The position numbers were made by a program, and so were the translations under genes. Shown here in pieces: positions 10,701 through 18,642 of a stretch of DNA of 64,000 nucleotides; positions within the stretch are counted from its first letter, which is position 1, and every line of letters starts with the position of its first letter. The stretch lies in the NCBI GenBank assembly GCA_964393605.1, contig CAYMUL010000008.1, forward strand, positions 78,607 through 142,606, in the 5' to 3' direction. The DNA is from CAYMUL01 sp964393605. GTDB lineage: Bacteria; Bacteroidota; Ignavibacteria; Ignavibacteriales; Ignavibacteriaceae. A model generated the notes under the pieces. The model was given only the letters and a program-made list of their open reading frames with translations. It searched no databases and was not told where the DNA came from.

Positions 10701-11410
10701 GCTATCGTGCCGATGTGGCGGGCAACGGACTTGAAGCTCTCGATCTGGTTGAGAAGATTGAGTACGATCTGATTCTTATGGATGTATTCATGCCGGAAAT
10801 GGATGGACTTGAAGCTACAAAACAAATTATTCAACGCTTGGGAGATGATAGACCATTTATTATTGCGATGACCGCAAACGCAATGCAAGGTGATAGAGAA
10901 ATGTGCATCGATGCCGGAATGGATGACTATCTTTCCAAACCGATTCGCATTGACGAACTGCAAAAAGTTTTCCAAAATTATGGCGAGAAAATTTTTGCTA
11001 AAAAAGGAAATTTGATTGAACAACTTCAACATCAAAAACTTGATACACAGGTAATTAACGAAACAGATATTCCATTTCTCAATGACATGCAGAGCGAAGA
11101 AGATTTAAGTTTCTTCGTTGAACTTATCGACATGTATCTCGATGATGCGCCAAAAGTAATTCAAAGCATTTGCGAATCGGTTGACGAAGGCAACGGCGAA
11201 CGCATTACTTTTTTTAGCCATAAATTGAAAGGCAGTAGTTTATCGCTTGGCATCAACGCCGTCGCTGATGTAGTGATGGAATTAGAGGCAATCGGGAAGA
11301 AAAACGAAATTGAAAAAGCAAAATTCTTTTCTGATAAACTGGTGAATATTTTTGAAAGCGTTAAAACAGAATTACAACTTCTGAAAGAGAAGTACGGTAA
11401 GTTTGTTTGA
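7787..11410 (+). CDS. Hybrid sensor histidine kinase (PAS-PAS-GAF-HisKA-HATPase-REC-REC-Hpt)
   Basis: The 1207-residue multistep phosphorelay protein has no membrane segment, so it senses a cytoplasmic signal. In order there are a helical N-terminus, PAS domains at about 120-235 and 240-355, a GAF domain at about 370-530, then HisKA with the H-box SHEIRTPMNG (H568). HATPase_c follows with its N-box, DTGIGIP and GGTGLGLVI. Two receiver domains have phospho-acceptors D856 (FDFQMPEMDG) and D999 (MDVFMPEMDG), and a C-terminal Hpt carries H1145 (FSHKLKGSS). The start is a TTG with no strong ribosome site; the first in-frame ATG lies far inside, so TTG or another alternative start must be used. It ends 6 bp before a DNA methyltransferase gene, suggesting one transcript. 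The regulatory output is unknown, as no DNA-binding partner is adjacent. Confidence 0.93.
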   Translation: MLSELFQKLDSFSNEERGKLLSQVESLLQSIRTSSNANHYSHLVSLLEIISEGLKTSKPKADNFKKSDLRKTRERLTQEISDTDGEKYLQVEKDIFHSFLKKFEAVEDFVNKQSDFELLVNSSMDVIFRISPTGKLIYVSPSILSVLGYTTNESIGKSFIDFVAKDERRVAFLSLSKFFKEKKLTNLQIKLTKKDGTEIPTEVNGILVEVGDKSWGQGTIRDVSERIAAEAEHEATLAFFKMVWEQSADAMRIVNKDGIVLQCNEAYAKLSNKPKSEIEGKPLNIIYSNEIKERILSHFKANFADRTIKPRYETYTTYWDGRKKYLDISSSFLHHNHDEDALLNIFRDISTQKENEDLIGKKDDLLQGITVVSKILIQEPNLDIALERTVETLARASHVDRVYIYKNFNDAESGKILFQDMYEWTAEGVVNQKIALAGKFISYDRFAAVRMYEKLNAGSIIRLIVPELPPEEKAVFMDSDIQSIILAPIKVANEFWGFIGFDSCLSLRKWTEDDESVLTTIASILGGAIERKVAMDELHEKNIELDKALEQSNLAAKAKSEFLAMMSHEIRTPMNGVIGMTGLLLDTKLTKEQREFVDTIRVSGEQLLVIINDILDFSKIESERMELEEHPFDLRDCIEETLDLLSSRASDKGLDLLYQIHEGVPPVIVSDITRLRQIFTNLIGNSIKFTPKGDVFVSVETIKKEGAHFELLFKVKDTGIGIPEDRMDRLFKPFSQVDSSTTRVYGGTGLGLVISKKLAELMGGTMWVESKLGEGSTFLFTVKCEGKHEQTRVYMRSRQPEIEGRRILIVDDNETNRRILDLQTKNWGMKPVLVESPLAALDLLEKGEKFDLGIFDFQMPEMDGMHLVQSLREKKDVDQFPVIILTSLGRKEDEKILKELRISKFLNKPIKQSNLYESIISTLGGEIKHLPEKQKKVYLDSSLGKQYPMKLLLAEDNQVNQRVALRVLEKLGYRADVAGNGLEALDLVEKIEYDLILMDVFMPEMDGLEATKQIIQRLGDDRPFIIAMTANAMQGDREMCIDAGMDDYLSKPIRIDELQKVFQNYGEKIFAKKGNLIEQLQHQKLDTQVINETDIPFLNDMQSEEDLSFFVELIDMYLDDAPKVIQSICESVDEGNGERITFFSHKLKGSSLSLGINAVADVVMELEAIGKKNEIEKAKFFSDKLVNIFESVKTELQLLKEKYGKFV

Positions 11411-11416
11411 TATTTT

Positions 11417-12388
11417 ATGTCTGAAAAAAAACAGCGTGCGCCGCGAAACAAAACATTAACTCTTTCGGATGAAGAACTGCAATCCTTTCGTATCGAGTTT
11501 TTCAAGCCGACGAATAATTCAAACCCCGAACATTTCAAGAATAAAATAATTTGCTCAGATTTTTTTGAAGCGATAAAATTTATTCCCGATGCTTTCGTCG
11601 ATCTCGTATTTGCAGACCCGCCTTACAACATCGATAAAAAATTTCGTACAATAAATTTCAAAAGTAGCAGCAACGAAACATACATGCACTGGTTGGAAAG
11701 TTGGTTTGTCGAAATTAAAAGAATAATGAAGCCGACTGCATCATTTTATTTCTGTGGCGATTGGAGAAGTTCATCGCCGATTCAGTCCGCGCTTGAAAAA
11801 TTTTTTATCCTTCAAAATCGGATTACCTGGGAGAGAGAGAAGGGAAGAGCGGCAAATTCAAATTGGAAAAATGCACACGAAGACATCTGGTTTTGCACGA
11901 ACTCCGAAAATTTTTCTTTTAATCTCGACGCAGTAAAAATTAAGCGGAAAGTAATTGCACCGTATAAAATTTCCGGTGAACCCAAAGATTGGGCGGAGGA
12001 GAAGGAGGGGAATTTCAGAATCACAGCACCGTCAAATTTGTGGACAGATATTTCTGTTCCGTTTTGGTCGATGGCTGAAAATACAGAACACCCGACACAG
12101 AAGCCGGAAAAACTTCTTGCAAAAATTATTCTCGCCTCTTCAAATGAAAATGAAATTGTCTTCGATCCTTTTATGGGAAGCGGAACTACTTGCGTCGCGG
12201 CAAAAAAATTAAATCGGAAATACTTAGGAATTGAAATTGACGAACACTATTGCGCGCTTTCCGCGAAGCGTCTCGCAATTGCGGCGAAGGACAATTCAAT
12301 TCAAGGTTATGCAGATGGAATTTTTTACGAACGAAATTCTTTTCCTCATCAAAAAAAAGAAAGCAAGCAAATTTTTTTTGGATTGTAA
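11417..12388 (+). CDS. Orphan DNA adenine (N6) methyltransferase, DPPY type
   Basis: The SAM-dependent DNA methylase belongs to the N6_N4_Mtase family (PF01555). The catalytic DPPY motif lies near the N-terminus (LVFADPPYNIDKKF, about residues 67-80). The SAM-binding FxGxG motif is near the C-terminus (FDPFMGSGTTC, about 256), preceded by ENTEHPTQKPEKLL. This order is that of the beta class, and DPPY usually means N6-adenine. The 323-residue length fits a solitary methylase. No restriction gene is adjacent, so it is likely an orphan regulatory or protective methylase. The recognition sequence cannot be read from the protein. It starts 6 bp after the hybrid kinase gene and ends just before the SRP RNA. 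Confidence 0.9.
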   Translation: MSEKKQRAPRNKTLTLSDEELQSFRIEFFKPTNNSNPEHFKNKIICSDFFEAIKFIPDAFVDLVFADPPYNIDKKFRTINFKSSSNETYMHWLESWFVEIKRIMKPTASFYFCGDWRSSSPIQSALEKFFILQNRITWEREKGRAANSNWKNAHEDIWFCTNSENFSFNLDAVKIKRKVIAPYKISGEPKDWAEEKEGNFRITAPSNLWTDISVPFWSMAENTEHPTQKPEKLLAKIILASSNENEIVFDPFMGSGTTCVAAKKLNRKYLGIEIDEHYCALSAKRLAIAAKDNSIQGYADGIFYERNSFPHQKKESKQIFFGL

Positions 12389-12430
12389 AATTTCTCTTCA
12401 TTAAAGAATTTCGAATCGTGTTTTAAAATT

Positions 12431-12524
12431 ATCCGGGCAGCATTCAACAATCGGCTACCCAACCCCGCCAGGTCCGGAAGGAAGCAACGGTCAGTATTTC
12501 GGTTGTGTGAGTGTCTGTTCGGAT
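12431..12524 (+). ncRNA. ffs: Signal recognition particle RNA (4.5S-type, small bacterial)
   Basis: The universal SRP helix-8 signature is present: CCAGGTCCGGAAGGAAGCA spans roughly 12469-12485, with the GGAA tetraloop and the asymmetric AGCA side. The flanks close into a long stem: ATCCGGGCAGCATTCA (12431-12446) pairs with TGAGTGTCTGTTCGGAT (12508-12524), allowing G-U pairs. A run of ten T residues directly follows, acting as an intrinsic terminator. It lacks the Alu domain, as in Gram-negative bacteria. The RNA binds Ffh for co-translational targeting. It is transcribed rightwards from the gap after the methylase gene. Confidence 0.95.
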
Positions 12525-12603
12525 TTTTTTTTTGAATGAAGACTCATCTTTTGCGCGGCTATAATTCCAATCATTTTTAATAATACATGATAAATATGAG
12601 ATA

Positions 12604-12650
12604 TTTCGATCGTAATCGAAAAATATTATAATATTTGGCGATTATAATCG
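12604..12650. promoter_or_regulatory. Three successive perfect palindromes upstream of the AAA_14 ATPase gene
   Basis: Three inverted repeats follow one another: TTTCGAT-cgta-ATCGAAA (12604-12621), the 16-bp perfect palindrome AAATATTATAATATTT (12621-12636) and the 12-bp perfect palindrome CGATTATAATCG (12639-12650). They lie 37 bp before the start codon of the ATPase gene, where an operator or promoter would sit. Two share the half-site CGAT. The function is inferred only from position and symmetry. Confidence 0.45.
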
Positions 12651-12686
12651 AAAATTATTATGTTTTGGGTGTGAATTGAGAATTTT

Positions 12687-13832
12687 ATGATACAGAGAGA
12701 AATACAACCAAAAATCGAGAACAAACTTTTTACGGGAAAGTTACTCATCATTTACGGCACGAGGCAGGTCGGCAAAACAACTTTACTCAAGTCAATTTCT
12801 GAAAAATTTGGAGAAACTTCGCTCTTTCTAAATTGCGATGAACCCGATATCCGATTGATGCTAACCGACGCAACTTTAACTATATTAAAAAATCTTGTCG
12901 GTTCGAAAAAAATAATTTTCATCGATGAAGCGCAGCGTGTTAAAAATATTGGACTGACTTTAAAATTATTCGCAGATGAATTAAAACATGTTCAAGTAAT
13001 TGCTACAGGTTCTTCCGCGTTTGAATTATCCAACGAAATAAATGAACCATTGACAGGAAGAAAAATTGAATTTCTGTTGCTCCCTTTTTCGATGCGAGAG
13101 TTGTGCAACAACAGAGGATTTTTAGAAACGAAACGCATGCTCGAAGAAAGAATTCTTTTCGGTTTATATCCCGAAGTTGTGCAACATTCAGGTGAGAGCA
13201 AACCGATTCTCAAAGAAATTACTCGCAGTTATTTATTTAAAGATATTTTAAGTTTTCAAGGAATCAGAAAGCCCGAGCCGGTTGAAAAATTATTAATTGT
13301 TCTTGCCGCGCAAATTGGAAGTGAAGTTTCTTATAATGAATTAGCGAACACAGTCGGAATAGATAAAGACACGGTCTCAAAATATATCGATATTCTCGAG
13401 AAGGCATTCATCATTTATAAGTTAAATCCCTTCAGCAGAAATGTAAGAACCGAAGTAACAAAATTGAAAAAGATATATTTTTATGATACTGGCATCAGGA
13501 ATATGTTATTGACGAATTTGAAACCTCTTCATACTCGCAATGATAAAGGACAGTTGTGGGAAAATTTTTTGATGACGGAAAGAATGAAAAGAAATCTTGC
13601 GATGGATATTGATTCCAAAAGATTTTTCTGGAGAACTACACAGCAGCAGGAAGTTGATTATATCGAAGAACTCGATGGAGAACTTTATGCATTCGAATTC
13701 AGCTTCAATGAAAATTCAAAGAAAAAATTTCCCAAAACATTTTTGAATAATTATGTTGTTAATCAAAGTAAGATCATCCATCAAAATAATTTTGACGAAT
13801 TTCTGGAGATGGGTGAAACGATTGCGCCATAG
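12687..13832 (+). CDS. AAA_14/DUF4143 family ATPase
   Basis: The 381-residue protein belongs to a widespread family of ATPases of unclear cellular role, often mobile and strain-variable. The N-terminal AAA_14 domain shows Walker A YGTRQVGKTT (about residues 24-33), Walker B IIFIDEAQR (about 74-82) and sensor-1-like ATGSSAFEL. The C-terminal DUF4143 domain contains a winged-helix-like segment (YNELANTVGIDKDTVSKYIDILEKA), the YFYDTGIRNML motif and a nuclease-like FFWRTTQQQEVDYIEE…YAFEFSF tail. The latter resembles the D/E-x-D…E-x-K arrangement of restriction-endonuclease-like folds. The gene is monocistronic, preceded by a palindrome-rich leader and followed by a 90-bp gap. It has no recognisable partner here. 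Confidence 0.9.
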   Translation: MIQREIQPKIENKLFTGKLLIIYGTRQVGKTTLLKSISEKFGETSLFLNCDEPDIRLMLTDATLTILKNLVGSKKIIFIDEAQRVKNIGLTLKLFADELKHVQVIATGSSAFELSNEINEPLTGRKIEFLLLPFSMRELCNNRGFLETKRMLEERILFGLYPEVVQHSGESKPILKEITRSYLFKDILSFQGIRKPEPVEKLLIVLAAQIGSEVSYNELANTVGIDKDTVSKYIDILEKAFIIYKLNPFSRNVRTEVTKLKKIYFYDTGIRNMLLTNLKPLHTRNDKGQLWENFLMTERMKRNLAMDIDSKRFFWRTTQQQEVDYIEELDGELYAFEFSFNENSKKKFPKTFLNNYVVNQSKIIHQNNFDEFLEMGETIAP

Positions 13833-13922
13833 ATTATTCTTCTTCGGAGTTTTTCAATTCAACCCGAATGAATATCTTTACAAAAAGATTTTAATAATTC
13901 CCTTTTAAAGCACACGAAGAAA

Positions 13923-16142
13923 TTGATAAACAAATTCGCGAAACATCTTTTATTCATTGCAACAATCGCATTTCTTTTTTCCGCATGTTCCTCAAAGAAA
14001 AATGAAAATGAAATCGTTATCTGGCACAACATGCGCCCGGAAGAAAAATCGATTCTTCAAAAACAAATAAACGATTTCGAAAAACTCAACCCCGGAATTA
14101 AAGTAACTCAGCTTTACAAAGAAACCGAAGAGATGCGTTCGGGCTTTATTGTTGCGGCTATCGGCGGGCAAGGTCCCGATTTGATTTACGGTCCCTCCGA
14201 TCAAGCTGGTCCTTTTGCAGAGATGAATATTATTAAGCAACTCGATACAATATTTGCAAAAGATTACATCGATTCATTTAATGAAAATGCTTTGATAAGG
14301 ATTGACGGAAAGCTTTGGCAACTTGCGGATAAACTCGGCAATCATCTTACGCTTGTGTACAATAAAAAATTAATTTCTACTCCGCCGAAAACGGATTTGG
14401 AATTAATCGAAATCGGGAAAGCATTAACAAAAGATTTAAACAATGATGGAAAGATTGATCAATACGGATTAGTTTGGAATTATACCGAACCATATTTCTT
14501 CATTCCTTTCTTAACTGGTTACGGCGGATGGGTTATAGATAGTTTGAATAATCCCACGCTCAACACACCTCAAATTTTGAAGGCATTGCAGTTCATTCGC
14601 GATTTGCGCGATAAACATAAAATCATTCCCAACGAAGCGGATTACGATATTGCAGACATACTTTTCAAAGAGGGGAAAGCCGCAATGATCATCAATGGCG
14701 ATTGGAGTTGGTCGAGCTACGGCAACACAGGAATCGATTATGGAATTTCCGTTCTGCCCATAATTTCCGAAACGGGGTTGCATGCAAAACCGATGGTCGC
14801 TCCGAAAGGTTTTTCCATCAATCAAAATGTAGATGACGAAAAAATTGTTATCGTAAAAAATCTTTTAGAATTTCTTTTGAGCGATGAAAACCAACTTGCC
14901 ACTGCACTCGAAGTAAAAACTTATCCGAGCAAAAAAAATCTTTACAGCAATGAAAAACTTTTAGCCGATCCAATACTTTCAAACTCACAGGAACAAATTA
15001 GAAACGGTGTTCCGCTTCCGATAGTTACAGAGATGCGCGCTATTTGGGATGCGATGCGCCCTTCTTATCAAGCTGTTCTCGGTGGGGCAATGACTTCTGA
15101 AGCGGCAGCAAAAAAAATGCAGACGGATGCCGAACTAAAAATCAAGGAGTTGCGGGAAGATATCGAAAATCCGATTTGGGGTTTGATAATTCAACTCACG
15201 TTTCTCGCGGCAATTTCTATTTTAATTTTTACACTGAGGAAAAGCATTTCAACATTCTTTAAAAATTTTGTTAAAGATTCATTCGCATACATACTGGCAT
15301 TGCCGGCGTTGCTGGTAATGTTTGCTGTAATTTTTTATCCATTCTTTTATAATCTTATTTTATCTTTTTCGAATATGAGTCTCGCGCATATTCACGATTG
15401 GAGTATCGTCGGCTTTGTGCAATACGCAAAAGTTTTCAGCGAGCCGCAGTTTTACGAAATCTTTTTGAAAACAATTATCTGGACTGCCGCGAATGTTTTC
15501 TTTCATGTATTCATCGGCGTTACGCTTGCAATTCTTCTAAACAAAAAACTTCCCGGTAGTCAGTTGTTTAGAGTGTTGTTAATATTGCCGTGGGCTGTTC
15601 CGCAATATATCGTTGCATTAACGTGGAGAGGGATGTTTAATTATGAGTATGGTTCGATTAATCTTTTGCTCGTAAAATATTTATCACTTTCTCCAATCGA
15701 ATGGTTGAAATCTCCGACAGAAGCATTCATCGCGGTTATAATAACAAATATCTGGCTTGGTTTTCCGTTCATGATGATAATCGCACTCGGCGCGTTGCAA
15801 AGCATTCCCGCAGAACTTTATGAAGCCGCAGATATCGACGGCGCAAAATGGTTTCACAAATTAAAGAACATCACAATCCCACTAATTAAGCCTGTTCTGT
15901 TGCCGGCGATTACTCTTGGCGTAATTTGGACTTTCAACAACATCAACGTTGTTTGGCTTGTCAGCAATGCGGGTGAGCCATCCGAGAAAACGCACATACT
16001 TGTTTCGTATGTGTACAAAGCCGCATTCAATTTATATCGTTACGGTTACGCAGCGGCTTTCAGCATGATTTTATTTTTGATTCTCCTCGCTTTCGGATTA
16101 ACATTTTTGAAGAAGACAAAAGCAACTGAATCGGTTTATTAA
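13923..16142 (+). CDS. Fused sugar-ABC-transporter binding lipoprotein and MalF-like permease
   Basis: The 739-residue protein joins two parts normally encoded separately. Residues 1-22 are a lipoprotein signal with lipobox FSAC (Cys22). Residues 23 to about 415 form an extracellular solute-binding domain (SBP_bac_1; EIVIWHNM…, a calcium-loop-like DLNNDGKIDQYG, MIINGDWSW). A membrane segment near 418-438 leads into a six-helix MalF-type permease (PF00528) with its cytoplasmic coupling loop EAADIDGAKWFHKLKNITIP near 633-652. It is co-transcribed with a MalG-like permease 12 bp downstream. No ATPase (MalK) is adjacent, so a shared ATPase elsewhere is likely. The start is TTG, chosen because it precedes a complete signal peptide. 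The substrate is probably a carbohydrate, by family only. Confidence 0.92.
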   Translation: MINKFAKHLLFIATIAFLFSACSSKKNENEIVIWHNMRPEEKSILQKQINDFEKLNPGIKVTQLYKETEEMRSGFIVAAIGGQGPDLIYGPSDQAGPFAEMNIIKQLDTIFAKDYIDSFNENALIRIDGKLWQLADKLGNHLTLVYNKKLISTPPKTDLELIEIGKALTKDLNNDGKIDQYGLVWNYTEPYFFIPFLTGYGGWVIDSLNNPTLNTPQILKALQFIRDLRDKHKIIPNEADYDIADILFKEGKAAMIINGDWSWSSYGNTGIDYGISVLPIISETGLHAKPMVAPKGFSINQNVDDEKIVIVKNLLEFLLSDENQLATALEVKTYPSKKNLYSNEKLLADPILSNSQEQIRNGVPLPIVTEMRAIWDAMRPSYQAVLGGAMTSEAAAKKMQTDAELKIKELREDIENPIWGLIIQLTFLAAISILIFTLRKSISTFFKNFVKDSFAYILALPALLVMFAVIFYPFFYNLILSFSNMSLAHIHDWSIVGFVQYAKVFSEPQFYEIFLKTIIWTAANVFFHVFIGVTLAILLNKKLPGSQLFRVLLILPWAVPQYIVALTWRGMFNYEYGSINLLLVKYLSLSPIEWLKSPTEAFIAVIITNIWLGFPFMMIIALGALQSIPAELYEAADIDGAKWFHKLKNITIPLIKPVLLPAITLGVIWTFNNINVVWLVSNAGEPSEKTHILVSYVYKAAFNLYRYGYAAAFSMILFLILLAFGLTFLKKTKATESVY

Positions 16143-16154
16143 AAATTTGAAGGA

Positions 16155-17006
16155 ATGAAAATGCTTTCTGCTCAGAAGAAAAAAATTTATATCGTCAATG
16201 CATTCACCTATTTATTTCTAATCGGCTTCACACTCATAGCACTTTACCCGATCGTAAATGTATTCACAATTTCTTTACGCCCCGATGATAAACTGCTTTC
16301 AACTTCGCTGGCAATAATTCCCGAGAATGCGAGTTTCAAACAATACATTAATCTTTTTACGAATCAACCATTTCTTTTGTGGGTTTGGAATTCGACGATC
16401 GTAAGTGCTGTTGTAACATTTACCGGCGTTGCCCTTGCGTCAACAGCGGGATACGCTTTATCACGTTTCCAATTTATCGGAAAGCAAGTCAGTATGCTCG
16501 GAATATTGACGACGCAAATGTTTCCCGCCACAATGTTGCTACTCCCGATGTACATAATGTTAATCAAATTGGAATTGTTGAATAGTTATCTCGGAATAAT
16601 TGTTGTCTATTCTGCAACTGCGCTGCCGTTTTGCGTCTGGCAGATGAAAGGATATTACGACACGATTCCCTTCAGTTTGGAAGAGAGTGCGAGAATTGAT
16701 GGTTGCAATCGATGGCAGGCATTTTATAAAATTATTTTACCGTTGGCGGCACCCGCGCTGGTAATCACTGCGCTATTTTCATTCATGACTGCGTGGTCGG
16801 AGTACATTGTTGCCGCGCAGGTACTTCAAGAAACCGAACTTTATACTTTGCCGTTAGGGTTGAAATCATTTCAATCCAATCTTACAACGGAGTGGGGATT
16901 GTACGCCGCCGCATCTCTTGTTGTCAGTATTCCCGTTGTTGTGTTGTTTGTAATATTGAGTAAATGGTTAGTGTCAGGTTTAACGCTCGGAAGTGTGAAA
17001 GGTTAA
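16155..17006 (+). CDS. Sugar ABC transporter permease, MalG-like
   Basis: The 283-residue inner-membrane protein has six predicted helices of the binding-protein-dependent transport family. The N-terminal helix is followed by the characteristic SLRPDDKLLSTSLAIIPENAS periplasmic segment. The EAA coupling loop reads LEESARIDGCNRWQAFYKII (about residues 174-193). The ending VSGLTLGSVKG is the classic MalG-type C-terminus that contacts the ATPase. It lies 12 bp after the fused binding-protein/permease gene and is surely its heterodimer partner. It converges on murB with 1 bp between the genes. Confidence 0.94.
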   Translation: MKMLSAQKKKIYIVNAFTYLFLIGFTLIALYPIVNVFTISLRPDDKLLSTSLAIIPENASFKQYINLFTNQPFLLWVWNSTIVSAVVTFTGVALASTAGYALSRFQFIGKQVSMLGILTTQMFPATMLLLPMYIMLIKLELLNSYLGIIVVYSATALPFCVWQMKGYYDTIPFSLEESARIDGCNRWQAFYKIILPLAAPALVITALFSFMTAWSEYIVAAQVLQETELYTLPLGLKSFQSNLTTEWGLYAAASLVVSIPVVVLFVILSKWLVSGLTLGSVKG

Positions 17007-17007
17007 T

Positions 17008-18024
17008 TCAAATAATATTGACTTCCTCTTCGAGATGAATTTGAAATTTTTCGAAGACTTCTTTTTGAACTTTATTTTTTAGAGAAAGAATTTCACTCGC
17101 AATTGCGCCTCCATAATTTACAATCACAAGCGGTTGACGATCGTGAATGCCGACTCTCCCTTCTCTGTAGCCCTTCAAACCACACTGCTCAATTAACCAT
17201 GCTGCGGGAATTTTATATTTATTTTCTTCACTTTTAAAAAATTTTATTTCGGGGAACTCGCGTTTGAGTGAGTGGAAATGCGATTCATCAAGCGTTGGAT
17301 TCTTAAAAAAACTTCCCGCATTGCCAATAATTTTTGGATCGGGTAATTTATTTTTGCGAATCTTGATAACAGTATCACGAACATCTTGAATTGTGAATTC
17401 ATTTTTTTTCGTTTTGTTAAGCTCTTCAGCAAGATTTCCGTACGAAAGATTTAGCTTCGGTTTTGTTGAAAGTATAAAGACCACTGAAGTGATGATTACA
17501 CGATTCTTCAATTCATTTTTAAAGATGCTGTCGCGATAACCGAGTCTACATTCTTCTTTTGAAAGAGAAAACTTTTCGGAGTTGTGAAGAAAAAATCCAT
17601 TCACAAAAAGTAAAGTGTTAGAAACTTCTTGCCCATACGCACCAATATTTTGAATCGGAGCGGCACCGACATTTCCCGGAATTAGCGACAGGTTTTCAAT
17701 TCCTCCAAAATTATTTTCTACACAAAATTGAACAAGTTCATCCCAAACTTTTCCTGCGCCAATTTCGAGCAATACGTAATCGTCTTTTCGCTCCGTAATT
17801 TTTACAAATGAATTTTTGTATTCAATAACGATGCCGTCAAAGTCTTTTGTGAGGAGAATATTACTTCCACTTCCGATGATAAGATGCTTTAACTTTTTAT
17901 CACGAATGAAATTAAGAATTTCGAGTAGCTCTGCATCGTCATTGCACGAAGCAAAATATTCTGTTGAAACATCGAGTTGAAAAGTATTGTGTGGCTTTAG
18001 CGAATAGTTTTTGAGTATGTTCAT
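17008..18024 (-). CDS. murB: UDP-N-acetylenolpyruvoylglucosamine reductase
   Basis: MurB reduces UDP-GlcNAc-enolpyruvate to UDP-MurNAc with NADPH and FAD, a cytoplasmic step of peptidoglycan precursor synthesis. The 338-residue length and a Y-loop insertion fit the type I (E. coli-like) enzyme. FAD-binding motifs are visible as LIIGSGSNILL (about residues 48-58) and the IPGNVGAAPIQNIGAYGQEV stretch (about 115-134). The catalytic serine lies in GNAGSFFKNP (about residue 235), and the C-terminal glutamate region is also present. It is a single gene reading leftwards, convergent with the transporter operon. Confidence 0.96.
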   Translation of the reverse strand: MNILKNYSLKPHNTFQLDVSTEYFASCNDDAELLEILNFIRDKKLKHLIIGSGSNILLTKDFDGIVIEYKNSFVKITERKDDYVLLEIGAGKVWDELVQFCVENNFGGIENLSLIPGNVGAAPIQNIGAYGQEVSNTLLFVNGFFLHNSEKFSLSKEECRLGYRDSIFKNELKNRVIITSVVFILSTKPKLNLSYGNLAEELNKTKKNEFTIQDVRDTVIKIRKNKLPDPKIIGNAGSFFKNPTLDESHFHSLKREFPEIKFFKSEENKYKIPAAWLIEQCGLKGYREGRVGIHDRQPLVIVNYGGAIASEILSLKNKVQKEVFEKFQIHLEEEVNII

Positions 18025-18139
18025 TTATCGAATAATTAGTTACTCAAAATTAAATAATTAACTTTAAAACATTCGTTCTTATTTTGAATTTTTCATTTAA
18101 TTCAAACACTAAAAAAAATATTTTAAAATTTATAAAAAA

Positions 18140-18382
18140 ATGCCAACTATTTTGTTCATCTTGGGATGGGGGCTTTACTTTTGGTCGAATGAAGGAAAGG
18201 AACCAATGTATGCTGAAAAAGGAGGGATGGAGTGTAAATTCTGGTTGGATATTGAAAATTTTGATTTAAAAATAGCTTTCGAATATAAACTATCCCCACA
18301 ATCAAGAAGGGAAATTAAGAAAATTATTTTTGATCATTTTGACTATATTATTTCTGAATGGAAAAAATATTTTAATGAATGA
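18140..18382 (+). CDS. Small DUF4160-family protein
   Basis: The 80-residue protein begins MPTILFILGWGLYFWSNEG and continues with KFWLDIENFDLKIAFEYKLS and REIKKIIFDHFDYIISEWKKYF, the pattern of DUF4160. Typical members carry an EPPHVHVEKG-like histidine motif after the first strand. Here the equivalent reads GKEPMYAEKGG, so the two histidines are missing and the loop is shortened. It overlaps the following DUF2442 gene by 4 bp, the pairing commonly seen for these families. Such pairs resemble toxin-antitoxin or accessory modules, but the activity is not established. The ATG at 18140 matches the conserved family start; an upstream in-frame start is not supported by similarity. Confidence 0.75.
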   Translation: MPTILFILGWGLYFWSNEGKEPMYAEKGGMECKFWLDIENFDLKIAFEYKLSPQSRREIKKIIFDHFDYIISEWKKYFNE

Positions 18383-18642
18383 TGATGGAAAAAGCACATA
18401 AAATTACTTCGCTAAAATTTACAGATGATTCAATTGTAATCAACATTGATGGAAAACGTTTAGAATTCTTACTTGCAAAGATTTCTACAAAACTCGCAAA
18501 CGCAAATAAATCCGAATTGTTGAATTACAGAATCAGTCCCGCCGGTTATGGAATTCACTGGAATTCCTTGGATGAAGATATTTCAATTAACGGATTGTTG
18601 AAAATTGCAAAGCACTCATCCGCCGAAACTGTGGAGAATTAA
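18379..18642 (+). CDS. DUF2442-family protein
   Basis: The 87-residue protein carries the DUF2442 pattern: an initial strand HKITSLKFTDDSIVINIDGK, a central hydrophobic helix, then YRISPAGYGIHWNSLDEDISINGLL. The last part is the hallmark GxGIHWxxLDEDISxxGLL motif. It overlaps the DUF4160 gene by 4 bp at its start, so translation is coupled. It overlaps the fumarylacetoacetase gene convergently by 4 bp at its end. Three consecutive ATG codons are possible starts (18379, 18382, 18385). Family members are frequent partners of DUF4160 proteins; the function is unknown. Confidence 0.85.
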   Translation: MMMEKAHKITSLKFTDDSIVINIDGKRLEFLLAKISTKLANANKSELLNYRISPAGYGIHWNSLDEDISINGLLKIAKHSSAETVEN

